From positions 496,001 through 560,000 of the forward strand of contig CAVXLQ010000004.1 in assembly GCA_963762635.1 (NCBI GenBank): a DNA stretch of 64,000 bases, given 5' to 3'. Position 1 is the stretch's first letter. Every line of letters starts with the position of its first letter. Below are positions 1 to 9,218 of the stretch, in pieces. The notes below the pieces were generated by a model. The model was not told where the DNA came from. It did no database searches and saw only the letters and a list, made by a program, of their open reading frames with translations. The DNA comes from Tenggerimyces sp963762635 (GTDB lineage Bacteria; Actinomycetota; Actinomycetes; Propionibacteriales; Actinopolymorphaceae). The position numbers and the translations under genes were made by a program.

Positions 1-1
1 C

Positions 2-667
2 CCGTGCCACCACATGAGTGAAGCCACCATGGACCCCGAGCACATGGCGCCGTGGATCCAGTTCGCGAACGGCGACCCGGTCGACTGGCGCGAGGCGTAC
101 CGCGACTACGAGGCGACGGTCGACTGGCCCGGCGCCGCGGTCTGGCGCGAGCTCATCGACGCGTTCCCGGATGCCAAGGTGCTGTTGACAGTGCGGGACT
201 CGGACAAGTGGTTCGCCAGCGGGAGCGCGACGATCTTCCGGAACCTGCGGCACTCGACCTCGGTCCTGGAGAGCCTGGCACGGCTGGTGGTGCAGCTGAA
301 CTTCCCGCGGTTCCGCCCGTTCGGGATCGCGATGCGGCGGCTGATCACCGACCGGCAGTTCGGCGGCGACCTGGTGACGCGGGACAGCGTGGTGCGCGTG
401 TTCGAGGCACACAACGCTGCGGTGGAGGCGTACGTACCGGCCGACAAGCTGTTGGTCTACGAGGTGTCGCAGGGCTGGGAGCCGCTGTGCGAGTTCCTCG
501 GCGTCCCCGTTCCGGACGGGCCGTTCCCGCGCGTGAACGACGCCGAGTCCATGCAGCGCAGGCAGAAGGAACGTCTGCAGAAGTCGATCGTCCGCACCGC
601 GGCCGCCCTCGGCGGGCTCGCGGTCGTCGGGACGCTGGTGTGGCGGTGGGTCAGACCCAGGTCTTGA
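2..667 (+). CDS. Sulfotransferase family protein, 5'-truncated by the window edge
   Basis: The reading frame is open back to base 2 and begins with PCHHMSE, which matches an internal motif of the Sulfotransfer_4-like family. The true start and the N-terminal PAPS-binding loop therefore lie upstream of the window. About 221 residues are visible. The segment DWPGAAVWRELIDAFPDAKV followed by LLTVRDSDKWFAS is typical of these enzymes, which would move a sulfuryl group from PAPS to an unknown acceptor. The C-terminus has a hydrophobic helix (TAAALGGLAVVGTLVW) followed by RPRS, which suggests a tail anchor in the membrane. Its stop overlaps the end of the convergent mannosyltransferase gene by 17 bases. 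The substrate cannot be told from the sequence. Confidence 0.8.
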   Translation, partial: PCHHMSEATMDPEHMAPWIQFANGDPVDWREAYRDYEATVDWPGAAVWRELIDAFPDAKVLLTVRDSDKWFASGSATIFRNLRHSTSVLESLARLVVQLNFPRFRPFGIAMRRLITDRQFGGDLVTRDSVVRVFEAHNAAVEAYVPADKLLVYEVSQGWEPLCEFLGVPVPDGPFPRVNDAESMQRRQKERLQKSIVRTAAALGGLAVVGTLVWRWVRPRS

Positions 668-2345
668 GCCACATGCGGCTCAGCCACTCCGCGTACGTGA
701 TCGTCTGGTCGGTGAGGATCGGGAACAGGTACGCGAAGTTCAGCGCGACCAGCAACACGAAGCCGCCGACCAACGCCGCGCCCCACATACGCCGGTTCGG
801 TGGGGCCTCGGGTGGCCCGAGGATCTTGCCCAGCACGAGCGTGACGCCGATGATGAGGAACGGCAGGATCACGATCGCGTAGAAGTAGAAGATGGGGCGG
901 TTGTCGTACTGGAACCACGGGATCCAGGTCGCCGCCACGCCGAGGACGGGGATGCCGAAGCGCCAGTCGCGGCCGGCGAGCCAGAACACGATGCACGCGA
1001 TGACGGCGATCGTCGAACCCCACCAGAGGATCGGGGTGCCGATTCCGAGGATCTCCTGGACGCAGCGGTCGGTCGCGCAGCCCTTGTCAGGACCGATCTT
1101 GTCGACCCAGTCGAACGACACCGGCCGGCCGACGACGAGCCAGCTCCACGGGCTCGACTGGTACTGGTGCGTGTCGGTCAGGTTGGTGTGGAACGTCCAG
1201 ATCTCCTGGTGGTAATGCCAGAGCGACCGCAGCGGATCGAACAAGCCAGGAAGCGGATTCGGCAGCGATACGCCGAGGAAGATCGGGTCCTTGCCCTTCG
1301 CCCAGCCGCGGTCGTACCCCGTGGTCGTGACGAGCCAGCCGGTCCACGAGGCCACGTACACGAACACCGCGGTGACGACCATCGTGACGAACGCGACGAA
1401 GGCGTCGAGGAGCGCGCGGAAGAGGTTGCCGATGCGGAACAGCGTCGAACGTACGGCTCGGCGCGCGCCCCAGTCCCACCAGACGGTCAGCAGGCCGAAG
1501 ACGGCGAGCGGGATGATCGCGCTCCACTTGGTGGCGATCGCGAGTCCGAAGCAGAGGCCGGCGACGAGGCGCCACGGGCGCCAGAGCAGCCGCGGACCCC
1601 ACCTGCCCGGCGCGATCCGGCCGAGCGGCTCGGCGGCGTCCGCGAGCTTGCGGCGCATCCAGTCGCGGTCGATCAGCAGCGTGCTCAATCCGAGCAGCAG
1701 CCAGAACATCACCGGCAGGTCGAGCAGCGCGATCCGGCTCTCGACCAGGTGCAGGCCGTCGAGCGCGAGCAGCAGCGCGGCGACGCAGCCGAGCAGGGTG
1801 GAGCGGGTGAGGCGGCGTACGAGGCGCGCCATGACGAGGATCGACAACGTACCGACGACGGCGATCGCGACGCGCCAGCCGAACGGGTTCATGCCGACCG
1901 CCCACTCGCCGAGCGCGATCAGCCACTTGCCGGCCGGCGGGTGGACGACGAACGACGGCTGCAGCGGGTTGACGAAGACGTTGAGGTTGCCGCCGACGAT
2001 CAGGTCGTTCGCCTTCTCGACGAACCCGTGCTCGACGCCGTAGTTCAGCAGCGACCAGGCGTCCTTGGGGTAGTACGTCTCGTCGAAGACGAACTTCGCG
2101 GGGTTGCCCAGGTTCCAGAACCGGAAGAAGCCGGCCAGCGCGGTGATCAGCAGCGGCGCGAGCCAGCCGATCACGCGGTCGACGGGCATCGGCGGGGACA
2201 GCCGCTCGCGCAGCGGCGGGATCCGGAGGCCTTCCGCGTCGCGCCCGACGGTCGTGGTCGGCCCGTCCGTGGGGGCGTCGGGGGCCGGGCGCGGGTCGAG
2301 GCCGTCCTCGAGATCGCGGCCGGTCGTCGTCGTCACCCGGGCCAT
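651..2345 (-). CDS. pmt: Dolichyl-phosphate-mannose-type protein O-mannosyltransferase (GT39)
   Basis: A 564-residue polytopic membrane protein. After a roughly 75-residue hydrophilic N-terminus come many hydrophobic helices. The first extracytoplasmic loop holds the acidic pair in KFVFDETYYPKD, which in GT39 enzymes is the catalytic/metal Asp-Glu motif. Other family signatures are HPPAGKWLIALGE, ESRIALLDLPVMFW and SSPWSWLVVGRPVSF. The enzyme would transfer mannose from polyprenyl-phosphate-mannose to Ser/Thr of exported proteins. The start is taken at ATG 2345 because upstream codons have no homology, and no clear ribosome binding site is seen. It is divergent from rsmI with only about 56 bases between them, the usual actinobacterial arrangement. 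Confidence 0.92.
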   Translation of the reverse strand: MARVTTTTGRDLEDGLDPRPAPDAPTDGPTTTVGRDAEGLRIPPLRERLSPPMPVDRVIGWLAPLLITALAGFFRFWNLGNPAKFVFDETYYPKDAWSLLNYGVEHGFVEKANDLIVGGNLNVFVNPLQPSFVVHPPAGKWLIALGEWAVGMNPFGWRVAIAVVGTLSILVMARLVRRLTRSTLLGCVAALLLALDGLHLVESRIALLDLPVMFWLLLGLSTLLIDRDWMRRKLADAAEPLGRIAPGRWGPRLLWRPWRLVAGLCFGLAIATKWSAIIPLAVFGLLTVWWDWGARRAVRSTLFRIGNLFRALLDAFVAFVTMVVTAVFVYVASWTGWLVTTTGYDRGWAKGKDPIFLGVSLPNPLPGLFDPLRSLWHYHQEIWTFHTNLTDTHQYQSSPWSWLVVGRPVSFDWVDKIGPDKGCATDRCVQEILGIGTPILWWGSTIAVIACIVFWLAGRDWRFGIPVLGVAATWIPWFQYDNRPIFYFYAIVILPFLIIGVTLVLGKILGPPEAPPNRRMWGAALVGGFVLLVALNFAYLFPILTDQTITYAEWLSRMWLKTWV

Positions 2346-2401
2346 GGTACGGACGTCGGATTCGAACCGCCGTCGTGGTGGTGGGTGCAAGGATGGCGGC
2401 C

Positions 2402-3238
2402 GTGACAGCTGGCGTACTCGTCCTGGCGGCGACACCGATCGGCTCGTACGAGGACGCGCCGCCACGGCTGCGGACCGAGCTCGAGGCGGCGGATGTCGTC
2501 GCGGCCGAGGACACCCGGCGTCTGCGCCGGCTGACGGACGCGCTGGGCGTGGCGGTCGGCGGGCGGGTCGTCTCGTACTTCGAGGGGAACGAGGCGCGGC
2601 GTACGCCCGAGCTCGTCTCGGCTCTCTCGGAGGGCCTGCGGGTCGTGCTGGTGACGGACGCGGGGATGCCGTCGGTGTCGGATCCGGGCTATCGGCTGGT
2701 CGCGGCGGCCGTGGAGGCTGGAGTCAAAGTCACCGCGGTGCCGGGGCCGTCGGCGGTGCTGACGGCGCTGGCGGTGTCGGGGCTGCCGGTGGACCGGTTC
2801 TGCTTCGAGGGCTTCCTGCCGCGGAAGGCGGGGGAGCGGTCCTCGCGGCTGTCCTCGCTCGCCGACGAACAGCGGACGATGGTGTTCTTCGAGGCGCCGC
2901 ACCGGTTGGGCGCGATGCTCGCGGCGCTGGTCACGGCGTTCGGGGCCGAGCGGCCGGCGGCGGTGTGCCGGGAGCTGACGAAGACGTACGAGGAAGTACT
3001 GCGCGGTCCACTCTCCGAGCTCGCCGGCTGGGCGAAGTCGTCGGAGGTGCGCGGGGAGATCACGGTGGTGGTCGGCGGGGCGCCGGCGGTCGTGGCCGAC
3101 GACGCCGACTTCGCGGCCCTGGTCGCCGCCCGGGTGGACGCCGGGGCGACGACCAAGGACGCGATCGCCGAGGTCGCCGCCTCGACGGGCGCGCGGAAGC
3201 GCACCGTGTACGACGCGGTGATCGCCGCGAAGGGCTAG
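2402..3238 (+). CDS. rsmI: 16S rRNA (cytidine(1402)-2'-O)-methyltransferase RsmI
   Basis: A tetrapyrrole-methylase-fold protein of 278 residues. It has the RsmI signatures LVLAATPIGS, AAEDTRRLRRL, VTDAGMPSVSDPGYRLV, VPGPSAVLTALAVSGLP and FFEAPHRL. It uses SAM to methylate the ribose of C1402 in the decoding centre of 16S rRNA. GTG 2402 is chosen as start because it places VTAGVLVLAATPIG at the normal N-terminus and has AGGATGG a few bases upstream. ATG 2393 and GTG 2375 are possible alternatives. The stop overlaps the convergent hemerythrin gene by four bases. Confidence 0.93.
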   Translation: MTAGVLVLAATPIGSYEDAPPRLRTELEAADVVAAEDTRRLRRLTDALGVAVGGRVVSYFEGNEARRTPELVSALSEGLRVVLVTDAGMPSVSDPGYRLVAAAVEAGVKVTAVPGPSAVLTALAVSGLPVDRFCFEGFLPRKAGERSSRLSSLADEQRTMVFFEAPHRLGAMLAALVTAFGAERPAAVCRELTKTYEEVLRGPLSELAGWAKSSEVRGEITVVVGGAPAVVADDADFAALVAARVDAGATTKDAIAEVAASTGARKRTVYDAVIAAKG

Positions 3239-3924
3239 GCCGGCACGGGTCCGAGGTCGGCGGCCGGGGTTCCTTCCCACGCCGCCTTCCGCCGCCGGGC
3301 GTACGGACCTCCCATCAGCCGCAGCAGGACGAACCGCGGCACCGCGGGGATCTTGCTCACCATCAGCTCCCGGATCTCTGGCGAGGCGTTGTCGAGGACG
3401 AAGTGCCCGTCCATCGCCAGCTCGGTCGGGGACTTGCTCTTGATGAACGCGCGCTGGGTGATGTCCTCGTACTCCGCGTCGGTCAGCACCTGAGCCACCA
3501 CCGGCATCATCTGCTGCTCCTCCCGGGCGAGGTGCGGCAGCAGCGCCGCCTCGAGCTTGTCCAGGGTCGTCAGCACTTCGGCGGCATCGGCGGTGCCGGC
3601 GGCGAACTGTGACCCGACCTGCTGGATCTCGCGCATCGGCTCCGCGATGCGCTGGTGGTCGGCGTCCATGACGTCGAGCAGTGCTCCGGCCGACGGCTCG
3701 CGCCGCCTGATCTCCGGCCAGAGGTGCTTGTCCTCGCCGGTGTGGTGGGAGTGCAGTGAGTGCATCATCCACACCAGGTGCTCACCGATGGCGCGGCGCC
3801 GTTCGTCGGTGAGCGCTCCTGGCGTGGTGAGCACGATCCGGACCCGTTCGAGGTCGCGGCGAAGTGCGGAGTGGACGATGCCCATGTCCCGGATGTCGGC
3901 CGGGCCCCCTGTCGCGCGGCTCAT
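3235..3924 (-). CDS. Hemerythrin HHE-domain protein
   Basis: 229 residues. The first about 150 form a four-helix HHE cation-binding domain with the expected histidine/glutamate spacing: VHSALRRDLERVR, HSLHSHHTGEDKHLWPEI, DADHQRIAEPM and LLPHLAREEQQMMPVV. This fold holds a di-iron centre that senses or binds O2 or NO. A C-terminal part of about 75 residues follows (FVLLRLMGGPYARRRKAAWEG), as in many actinobacterial homologues. Function here is not known beyond the metal-site inference. It stands alone and is convergent with rsmI. Confidence 0.85.
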   Translation of the reverse strand: MSRATGGPADIRDMGIVHSALRRDLERVRIVLTTPGALTDERRRAIGEHLVWMMHSLHSHHTGEDKHLWPEIRRREPSAGALLDVMDADHQRIAEPMREIQQVGSQFAAGTADAAEVLTTLDKLEAALLPHLAREEQQMMPVVAQVLTDAEYEDITQRAFIKSKSPTELAMDGHFVLDNASPEIRELMVSKIPAVPRFVLLRLMGGPYARRRKAAWEGTPAADLGPVPA

Positions 3925-3969
3925 CCAGCAAGCATGCGGTCCCGGCCTTAAAGCAGCCTTAAACCCTCG

Positions 3970-4707
3970 TCACGAGCCGGCCGACAGGTCGTCCGACCGG
4001 CCCGCGGCGAGCCGGGACCACTGTGCGGTGGGGCGGCCGTTCAGGCGGAACTGCTCACCGGCGGTGGCGAACTGGCCCGGCCAGCCGTCCGGCGAGTCTT
4101 CCCAGGGCTCCTGCCGGCCGTAGACCGTGAGGTCGAGCAGGTGGTAGCTGTTCGCGCCGGCCTCCGTGCCACGGCCGGTCGACCAGTACGTCTCGAAGAC
4201 GCGGTCGTCCTTGCGCAGGTACGAGGCGTAGCCGCCGAAGTCGCGCTCGCCGAGCAGCTCGCCGGCCGCGTCGCGGGCGGAGTACCAGGGCATCTCCCAG
4301 CCCATGAACTCCCGGTACCGCGAGCTCTCCTCGTACGTGCCCTGGCAGAACGTCGCGTACGTGACGTCCCGACTGTGCAGATAGGACAGCTCGAGCGCGT
4401 GCCCGGTGAAGAACGTGCAGCCCTCGCACTGATCCGCGGCGGAGTTGCCGTCGTGCCACATGTGGTAGTAGACGAGCAGCTGGCGGCGGCCCTCGAACAC
4501 GTCGAGCAGCGGAACCGAACCGTCGGCGCCTACCAGCGCGGCCTTCGCGTCCACCTCGACCATCGGCAGACGCCTGCGGGCGGCCGCGATCGCGTCACCC
4601 TCTCGCGTGTGCGCCTTCTCCCGGACCAGCAGCCGGTCGAGCTCCGCCTCCCAGGTGGCGCGGTCGACGATCTCGGGCGTGCCATAGGTGGGGTCGGTCG
4701 TCATCAT
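3970..4707 (-). CDS. DUF899 thioredoxin-like protein
   Basis: 245 residues of the DUF899 family, which has a thioredoxin-like fold. Family marks are the TWEAELDRLLVREKAHTREG N-terminal region, LLVYYHMWH, a CxxC in QCEGCTFF, and DVTYATFCQG. The C-terminal part reads ETYWSTGRG, then YHLLDLTVYGRQEPWEDSP. The function of the family is not established; the CxxC suggests redox chemistry. It is a lone gene transcribed away from the HEAT-repeat gene. Confidence 0.88.
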   Translation of the reverse strand: MMTTDPTYGTPEIVDRATWEAELDRLLVREKAHTREGDAIAAARRRLPMVEVDAKAALVGADGSVPLLDVFEGRRQLLVYYHMWHDGNSAADQCEGCTFFTGHALELSYLHSRDVTYATFCQGTYEESSRYREFMGWEMPWYSARDAAGELLGERDFGGYASYLRKDDRVFETYWSTGRGTEAGANSYHLLDLTVYGRQEPWEDSPDGWPGQFATAGEQFRLNGRPTAQWSRLAAGRSDDLSAGS

Positions 4708-4779
4708 CCGAACCTTTCGTCGCTTCTCTGGAGCTCCTTACCCGTGTTGAGACCCGGAGAACGACGCCGACTCATCGCG

Positions 4780-5355
4780 TCAGGGCAAACCGAGCTGGTC
4801 GACATCGCGATCCAGGCGCTTCGCCAGCCGTTCCAACGCCCGGTCGGCCTGGACGCGGACCGAGGACTCCTCGTCCTCGAGCAGCGCGCGCAACGGGACC
4901 GCGTGCTCGGACTCGCCGACCACGCCGACCGCGCGGGCGGCCGCGGCGCGGACGCGCGGGATCTCGTCGGCCAGGGCAGGGACGAGCGCACCGGCGGCCT
5001 CGCCGACCTCGCGCTTCGCCGCGACCTTGCCGCCCAGCTCCCGTACCCGCCACGCCTCGTCGGACAGCGCGGCGACGACGACCGGAACGGCGGCCGGGTC
5101 CCAGGCGTAGAGGAACGTCCGCATCGCCCACACCCGGGCCCAGTACGGGGGACCCCAGCGGCCGGCCATCACCTCCGAGCCCTGCCCGTTCGCGATCGCC
5201 GGCAACAGGTCCGGATCGTCAACCCAGGAATCGGAACGCAACAACGCCACGCAGCGCAGCACGAGCTCGCGTTCGCCGAACTCGCCTACGGCCGCGGCCA
5301 CCAGGTCGGCCGGCGACAGGTGCTCCGCATCGCCCACCGTAGGATTTTCCCTCAT
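4780..5355 (-). CDS. HEAT-repeat protein
   Basis: 191 residues, mostly helical. At least three HEAT-like repeats lie in the second half (DEAWRVRELGGKVAAK, DEIPRVRAAAARAVGVVG, EESSVRVQADRALERLAK). Such repeats form protein-binding solenoids; no catalytic motif is seen. ATG 5355 is preceded by GAGGTG at a seven-base distance. The start codon overlaps the ATG of metG on the other strand by two bases, so the two divergent genes share their 5' ends. Confidence 0.75.
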   Translation of the reverse strand: MRENPTVGDAEHLSPADLVAAAVGEFGERELVLRCVALLRSDSWVDDPDLLPAIANGQGSEVMAGRWGPPYWARVWAMRTFLYAWDPAAVPVVVAALSDEAWRVRELGGKVAAKREVGEAAGALVPALADEIPRVRAAAARAVGVVGESEHAVPLRALLEDEESSVRVQADRALERLAKRLDRDVDQLGLP

Positions 5356-6961
5356 GGTCGACACCTCGCGCTCCATGGACGCCGAGCAGAGCAAGGCGTT
5401 CTACGTCACCACACCCATTTACTACGTCAACGACGCCCCGCACATCGGGCACGCGTACACGACCGTCGCCGCGGACGTCCTCGCGCGATGGCATCGGCAG
5501 CGGGGCGAGACCGTGTGGTTCCTCACCGGCACCGACGAGCACGGCCAGAAGGTCATGCGCAGCGCCGAGGCCAACGGGATGAGCCCGCGCGAGTGGTGTG
5601 ACCGCCTCGTCGAGTCCGCGTGGAAGCCCGTGCTCGAGACCATCGACGCGAGCAACGACGACTTCATCCGCACCACCGAGCCGCGGCACACCGAGCGCGT
5701 GCGCGAGTTCTGGCAGCACCTGTACGACGCCGGCCAGGTCTACCAGGGCTCGTACGAGGGCCCGTACTGCGTGAGCTGCGAGGAGTTCAAGCTCCCGGGC
5801 GAGCTGCTCGACGGCGAAAACGGCGAGAAGCTCTGCCCGATCCACCACCGGCCCGTCGAGATGCTGTCGGAGAACAACTACTTCTTCAAGCTCTCGACGT
5901 ACGCCGACAAGCTCCTCGCCTACTACGAGGACAACCCCGACTTCGTCGCGCCGGAGAGCGCGCGCAACGAGGTCATCTCCTTCGTCAAGCAGGGCCTGCA
6001 GGATCTGTCGATCACGCGCTCGACGTTCGACTGGGGCATCCCGGTCCCGTGGGACGAGGACCACGTCCTCTACGTCTGGATCGACGCGCTGCTCAACTAC
6101 GTGACCGCGGCGGGCTATCGCGCGGAGCCGTTGATGTTCGAACGAACGTGGCCCGCCGACGTCCAGCTCGTCGGCAAGGACATCCTGCGCTTCCACGCCG
6201 TCATCTGGCCCGCGATGCTGATGGCAGCCGGCCTCCCCCTGCCGAAGAAGGTCTTCGCTCACGGCTGGCTGCTCGTCGGCGGCGAGAAGATGAGCAAGAC
6301 CAAGCTCACTGGGATCGCCCCGAGCCAGATCATCGACACGTTCGGGTCGGACGCGTTCCGCTACTACTTCCTGCGCGCTATTCAGTTCGGCTCCGATGGC
6401 TCCTTCTCCTGGGAGCACCTGACCGCCATCTACACCTCCGAACTCGCGAACGGGCTCGGCAACCTTGCCTCGCGCGTTGCTGCCATGGTCGGTCGCTACT
6501 TCGACGGGAAGCTACCCGAGGCCACCGACAACTCCGCCGCGGAGGACGCGCTGGCCGAGGAGCTCCGCACGGTCGCGCGCCAGGCCGACATCGCGGCACT
6601 CGGGCTGAAGTTCCACGAGGCGCTCGCGGCGATCGAACGGTTCGTCGGCAAGGTCAACATCTACGTGACCGAGCAGGAGCCGTGGAAGGTCGCGAAGGAC
6701 GAGTCGCCGGAGGCCCGCGCCCGCCTCGCCACCATCCTCTACACCGCCGCCGAGTCGCTCCGCGCGATCGCCGTTCTGCACAACCCGGTGATGCCGAAGA
6801 CCGCGGCCGCGCTGTGGGCGTCGCTCGGTGCGGAGGAGTCGCTCGGGAAGCTCGACGAGCAGCTGATCGAGGACGTGAGCCGCTGGGGGCAGCTCCCCGC
6901 CGGCGCGACGGTCACCAAGGGCGACGTGCTGTTCCCGCGGATCGAGGAACCCAAGGAATGA
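5354..6961 (+). CDS. metG: Methionyl-tRNA synthetase
   Basis: 535 residues, a class Ia aminoacyl-tRNA synthetase. The ATP-binding HIGH motif is in NDAPHIGHAYTT and the KMSKS loop is GGEKMSKTKL. A metal knuckle-like insert is present (CVSCEEF then CPIHH). The enzyme charges tRNA-Met and initiator tRNA with methionine. ATG 5354 has AGGA upstream at nine bases; ATG 5375 is an alternative start that would leave MDAEQSKAFYVTTPIYY. The stop overlaps the tatD start (ATGATG), so the two genes are translationally coupled. Confidence 0.96.
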   Translation: MVDTSRSMDAEQSKAFYVTTPIYYVNDAPHIGHAYTTVAADVLARWHRQRGETVWFLTGTDEHGQKVMRSAEANGMSPREWCDRLVESAWKPVLETIDASNDDFIRTTEPRHTERVREFWQHLYDAGQVYQGSYEGPYCVSCEEFKLPGELLDGENGEKLCPIHHRPVEMLSENNYFFKLSTYADKLLAYYEDNPDFVAPESARNEVISFVKQGLQDLSITRSTFDWGIPVPWDEDHVLYVWIDALLNYVTAAGYRAEPLMFERTWPADVQLVGKDILRFHAVIWPAMLMAAGLPLPKKVFAHGWLLVGGEKMSKTKLTGIAPSQIIDTFGSDAFRYYFLRAIQFGSDGSFSWEHLTAIYTSELANGLGNLASRVAAMVGRYFDGKLPEATDNSAAEDALAEELRTVARQADIAALGLKFHEALAAIERFVGKVNIYVTEQEPWKVAKDESPEARARLATILYTAAESLRAIAVLHNPVMPKTAAALWASLGAEESLGKLDEQLIEDVSRWGQLPAGATVTKGDVLFPRIEEPKE

Positions 6962-7794
6962 TGCCCGACGCGCCGGCGCCCCTCGCGGCGCCGGTGATCG
7001 ACTCGCACTGCCACCTCGACGTGGTCCGGTACGGCGCCGCCGACGCGGACGTCCTGCCGGTCGAGGACGCCCTCCGCAAGGCGTCCGAGGCGAACGTCAC
7101 GCGCATCGTCCAGATCGGCTGCGACCTGCCCGGCGCCCGCTGGGCGGTCGAGGCGGCCGACACGCACGACCAGCTCGTCGCCGGCGTCGCCCTCCACCCG
7201 AACGAGATCCCCGACCTGCTCGCGGCCGGCAAGCTCGACGAGGCCCTGGCCGAGATCGACCGGCTCGCTCAGGCGAGCGCACGGGTCCGTGTGATCGGCG
7301 AGTCCGGCCTGGACCACTTCCGTACCCCCGAGGACGGCTGGAAGGGCCAGGAGGACGCCTTCCGGGCCCATATCGAGCTGGCCAAGCGGCACGGCAAGGC
7401 GCTGGTCATCCACGACCGGGACGCGCACGCCGACATCCTTCGCGTGCTCGACGACGAGGGAGCGCCGGATCGGGTCGTCATGCACTGCTTCTCCGGCGAC
7501 GCCGCGTTCGCCCGAGAGTGCCTCGCGCGCGGCTTCTACCTGTCGTTCGCCGGCACGGTCACGTTCAAGAACGCCGACGACCTCCGAGCGGCCCTCCGGG
7601 AGACCCCGCTGGACCGCCTGCTGGTCGAGACCGACGCCCCGTATCTGCCGCCCGTCCCGCATCGTGGGCAGACGAACGCCAGCTATCTGATCCCGTTGAC
7701 GGTTCGCGCGATGGCGGCCGTCAAAGACCTGCCCGAAGAGGCACTGTGCGCCGCGATCGAGGCGTCCTCGGTGTCCGTTCTGGGCGAATGGTGA
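6958..7794 (+). CDS. tatD: TatD-family metal-dependent hydrolase/DNase
   Basis: 278 residues of the amidohydrolase superfamily. Metal ligands are visible in order: the HxH of DSHCHLD, Glu of GESGLDHF, His of VIHDRDAH, His of MHCFSGD and Asp of LVETDAPYLPP. TatD proteins are Mg-dependent 3'-5' exonucleases, thought to act in DNA repair or turnover. ATG 6958 overlaps the metG stop; ATG 6961 is an equal alternative. The metG-tatD-rpf-rsmA-ispE order is conserved in actinobacteria. Confidence 0.93.
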   Translation: MMPDAPAPLAAPVIDSHCHLDVVRYGAADADVLPVEDALRKASEANVTRIVQIGCDLPGARWAVEAADTHDQLVAGVALHPNEIPDLLAAGKLDEALAEIDRLAQASARVRVIGESGLDHFRTPEDGWKGQEDAFRAHIELAKRHGKALVIHDRDAHADILRVLDDEGAPDRVVMHCFSGDAAFARECLARGFYLSFAGTVTFKNADDLRAALRETPLDRLLVETDAPYLPPVPHRGQTNASYLIPLTVRAMAAVKDLPEEALCAAIEASSVSVLGEW

Positions 7795-7857
7795 CCACCG
7801 CTACGTGTGGCGATGATCACAGTAAGTGTCCAGATTGGCTGACTTCGGCACGCAGAG

Positions 7858-7886
7858 TTGATCGCTTCCGACAACCCCGTTATGGT
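7858..7886 (+). promoter_or_regulatory. Candidate sigma-70-type promoter for rpf
   Basis: A TTGATC -35 box at 7858-7863 and a TATGGT -10 box at 7881-7886 are separated by 17 bases, in the 238-base gap between tatD and rpf. This would give an rpf leader of about 140 bases. No c-di-AMP riboswitch consensus was recognised in that leader. Confidence 0.45.
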
Positions 7887-8032
7887 CCCGTGACGTTGGC
7901 CGGAGTCGGGGAAGTCTTCGGCAGCGCTGCATCAGACGGGCCGCACCGGCTTCGGAAACCACAGGTGCCGCCACCTCGGGGGTCTATGTAGAGCTGTTCC
8001 CCGTGCCCGGGACGTTCAAGCATGGGAGAACC

Positions 8033-9148
8033 GTGCGCAAGTCGATTCTCATCGGCGCGGTCGCGACCGGGGTGGTTGGAGCCCTGGGCGTCGGCAGCGT
8101 CGCCTACACGGCCCTCGACAAGACAGTGACCCTGTCGGTCGATGGTCAGACCAGAACGATTCACACGTTCGGCAGCACCGTCGGTGACGTTCTGGCTGGA
8201 GAAAAGCTGCAGGTGGCCTCGCGCGACGTCGTCGCGCCGGGACCGGAGGCCAGGTTGGTCGACGGTGCCGAGATCGCGGTGCGGTACGCCCGCCCGCTGA
8301 CGCTCACCATCGACGGCAAGCAGTCCAAGCACTGGGTGACCGCGCTCAGCGTGAACGGTGCGTTCAACGAGCTGGGCCTGCGGTACAACGGCGCCGCCCT
8401 CAGCGCGAGCCGTTCCGCCGGCATCGAACGAGCCGGCCTCAGCCTCGACGTGAAGACGCTCAAGCGGCTCTCCGTCGTCCACGACGGCAAGACCACGCCG
8501 GTGAACGCGACCGCGCTCACGATCGGCGAGGCGCTGAAGCAGGCGAACATCAAGATCGACGGCGACGACCTCGTCTCGCCGAAGCTCTCGACCACACTCG
8601 CCGACCGCACGAAGGTCACCATCAAGCGGGTCTCCACCGTCACCCGCACGCTCGACGTCGACATCCCGTTCAAGAAGGTCAAGAAGGACGACGACTCTCT
8701 GTTCGAGGACCAGACCAAGACCGAGCGCGCTGGCGAGACCGGGCTGAAGAAGCAAGTTGTCTCGATCACCTACATCGACGGCAAGAAGGTCAAGACCGTC
8801 CTGGTGTCGGAATCCGTTGTGCGTAAGGCGATCGACAAGATCGTCCGTGTCGGCACCAAGGAGCGCCCGGAGGAGAACGGCGGCGGTGGCGGCGGGAACG
8901 TCGGCGGCGAGGTCGACAGCCTTAACTGGGCCGCGCTCGCCGACTGCGAGTCCGGCGGCAACCCGCGCGCGGTGAACCCGAACGGGCACTACGGGCTGTA
9001 CCAGTTCTCGCTCTCGACCTGGCGGGCCGTCGGCGGGTCGGGCAACCCCATCGACAACTCGGCCGGGGAGCAGACGTACCGCGCGAAGTTGCTGTACAAG
9101 AAGGCCGGCGCGGGGCAGTGGTCCTGCGGCAGTCACCTGTTCGACTAG
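8033..9148 (+). CDS. rpf: Resuscitation-promoting factor (DUF348 x3, G5, Rpf lysozyme-like domain)
   Basis: 371 residues. There is an N-terminal signal/anchor helix (SILIGAVATGVVGALGVG), then three DUF348 repeats at about 30-75, 88-130 and 145-188. A G5 domain follows at about 191-264, then a Gly-rich linker, and the Rpf transglycosylase-like domain at about 287-371. The catalytic Glu is in ADCESGGNP (about residue 296), followed by GHYGLYQFSLSTWRAVGG. Rpf proteins cut peptidoglycan and promote exit from dormancy. GTG 8033 is preceded by GGGAG and starts VRKSILIG, the usual N-terminus. The protein acts outside the membrane. Confidence 0.95.
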   Translation: MRKSILIGAVATGVVGALGVGSVAYTALDKTVTLSVDGQTRTIHTFGSTVGDVLAGEKLQVASRDVVAPGPEARLVDGAEIAVRYARPLTLTIDGKQSKHWVTALSVNGAFNELGLRYNGAALSASRSAGIERAGLSLDVKTLKRLSVVHDGKTTPVNATALTIGEALKQANIKIDGDDLVSPKLSTTLADRTKVTIKRVSTVTRTLDVDIPFKKVKKDDDSLFEDQTKTERAGETGLKKQVVSITYIDGKKVKTVLVSESVVRKAIDKIVRVGTKERPEENGGGGGGNVGGEVDSLNWAALADCESGGNPRAVNPNGHYGLYQFSLSTWRAVGGSGNPIDNSAGEQTYRAKLLYKKAGAGQWSCGSHLFD

Positions 9149-9200
9149 ACGGGCGCGTTCAAGCGCCCGGCTCGTCGCGCGGAGCGCGCGACCATGACAC

Positions 9201-9218
9201 AGTACGGTTCCACATGTG
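9201..9218 (+). promoter_or_regulatory. Candidate leaderless promoter (-10 TACGGT) of rsmA
   Basis: A TANNNT-type -10 element (TACGGT) lies seven bases before GTG 9216, with no purine-rich ribosome binding site between. In actinobacteria this geometry is typical of leaderless transcripts that begin at the start codon. No convincing -35 box is seen. Confidence 0.35.

Noticed and set aside
7795..8032. c-di-AMP (ydaO-type) riboswitch upstream of rpf
   Set aside because: Actinobacterial rpf genes often have one, but the conserved sequence blocks are not recognisable in this short leader. A covariance-model search would settle it.
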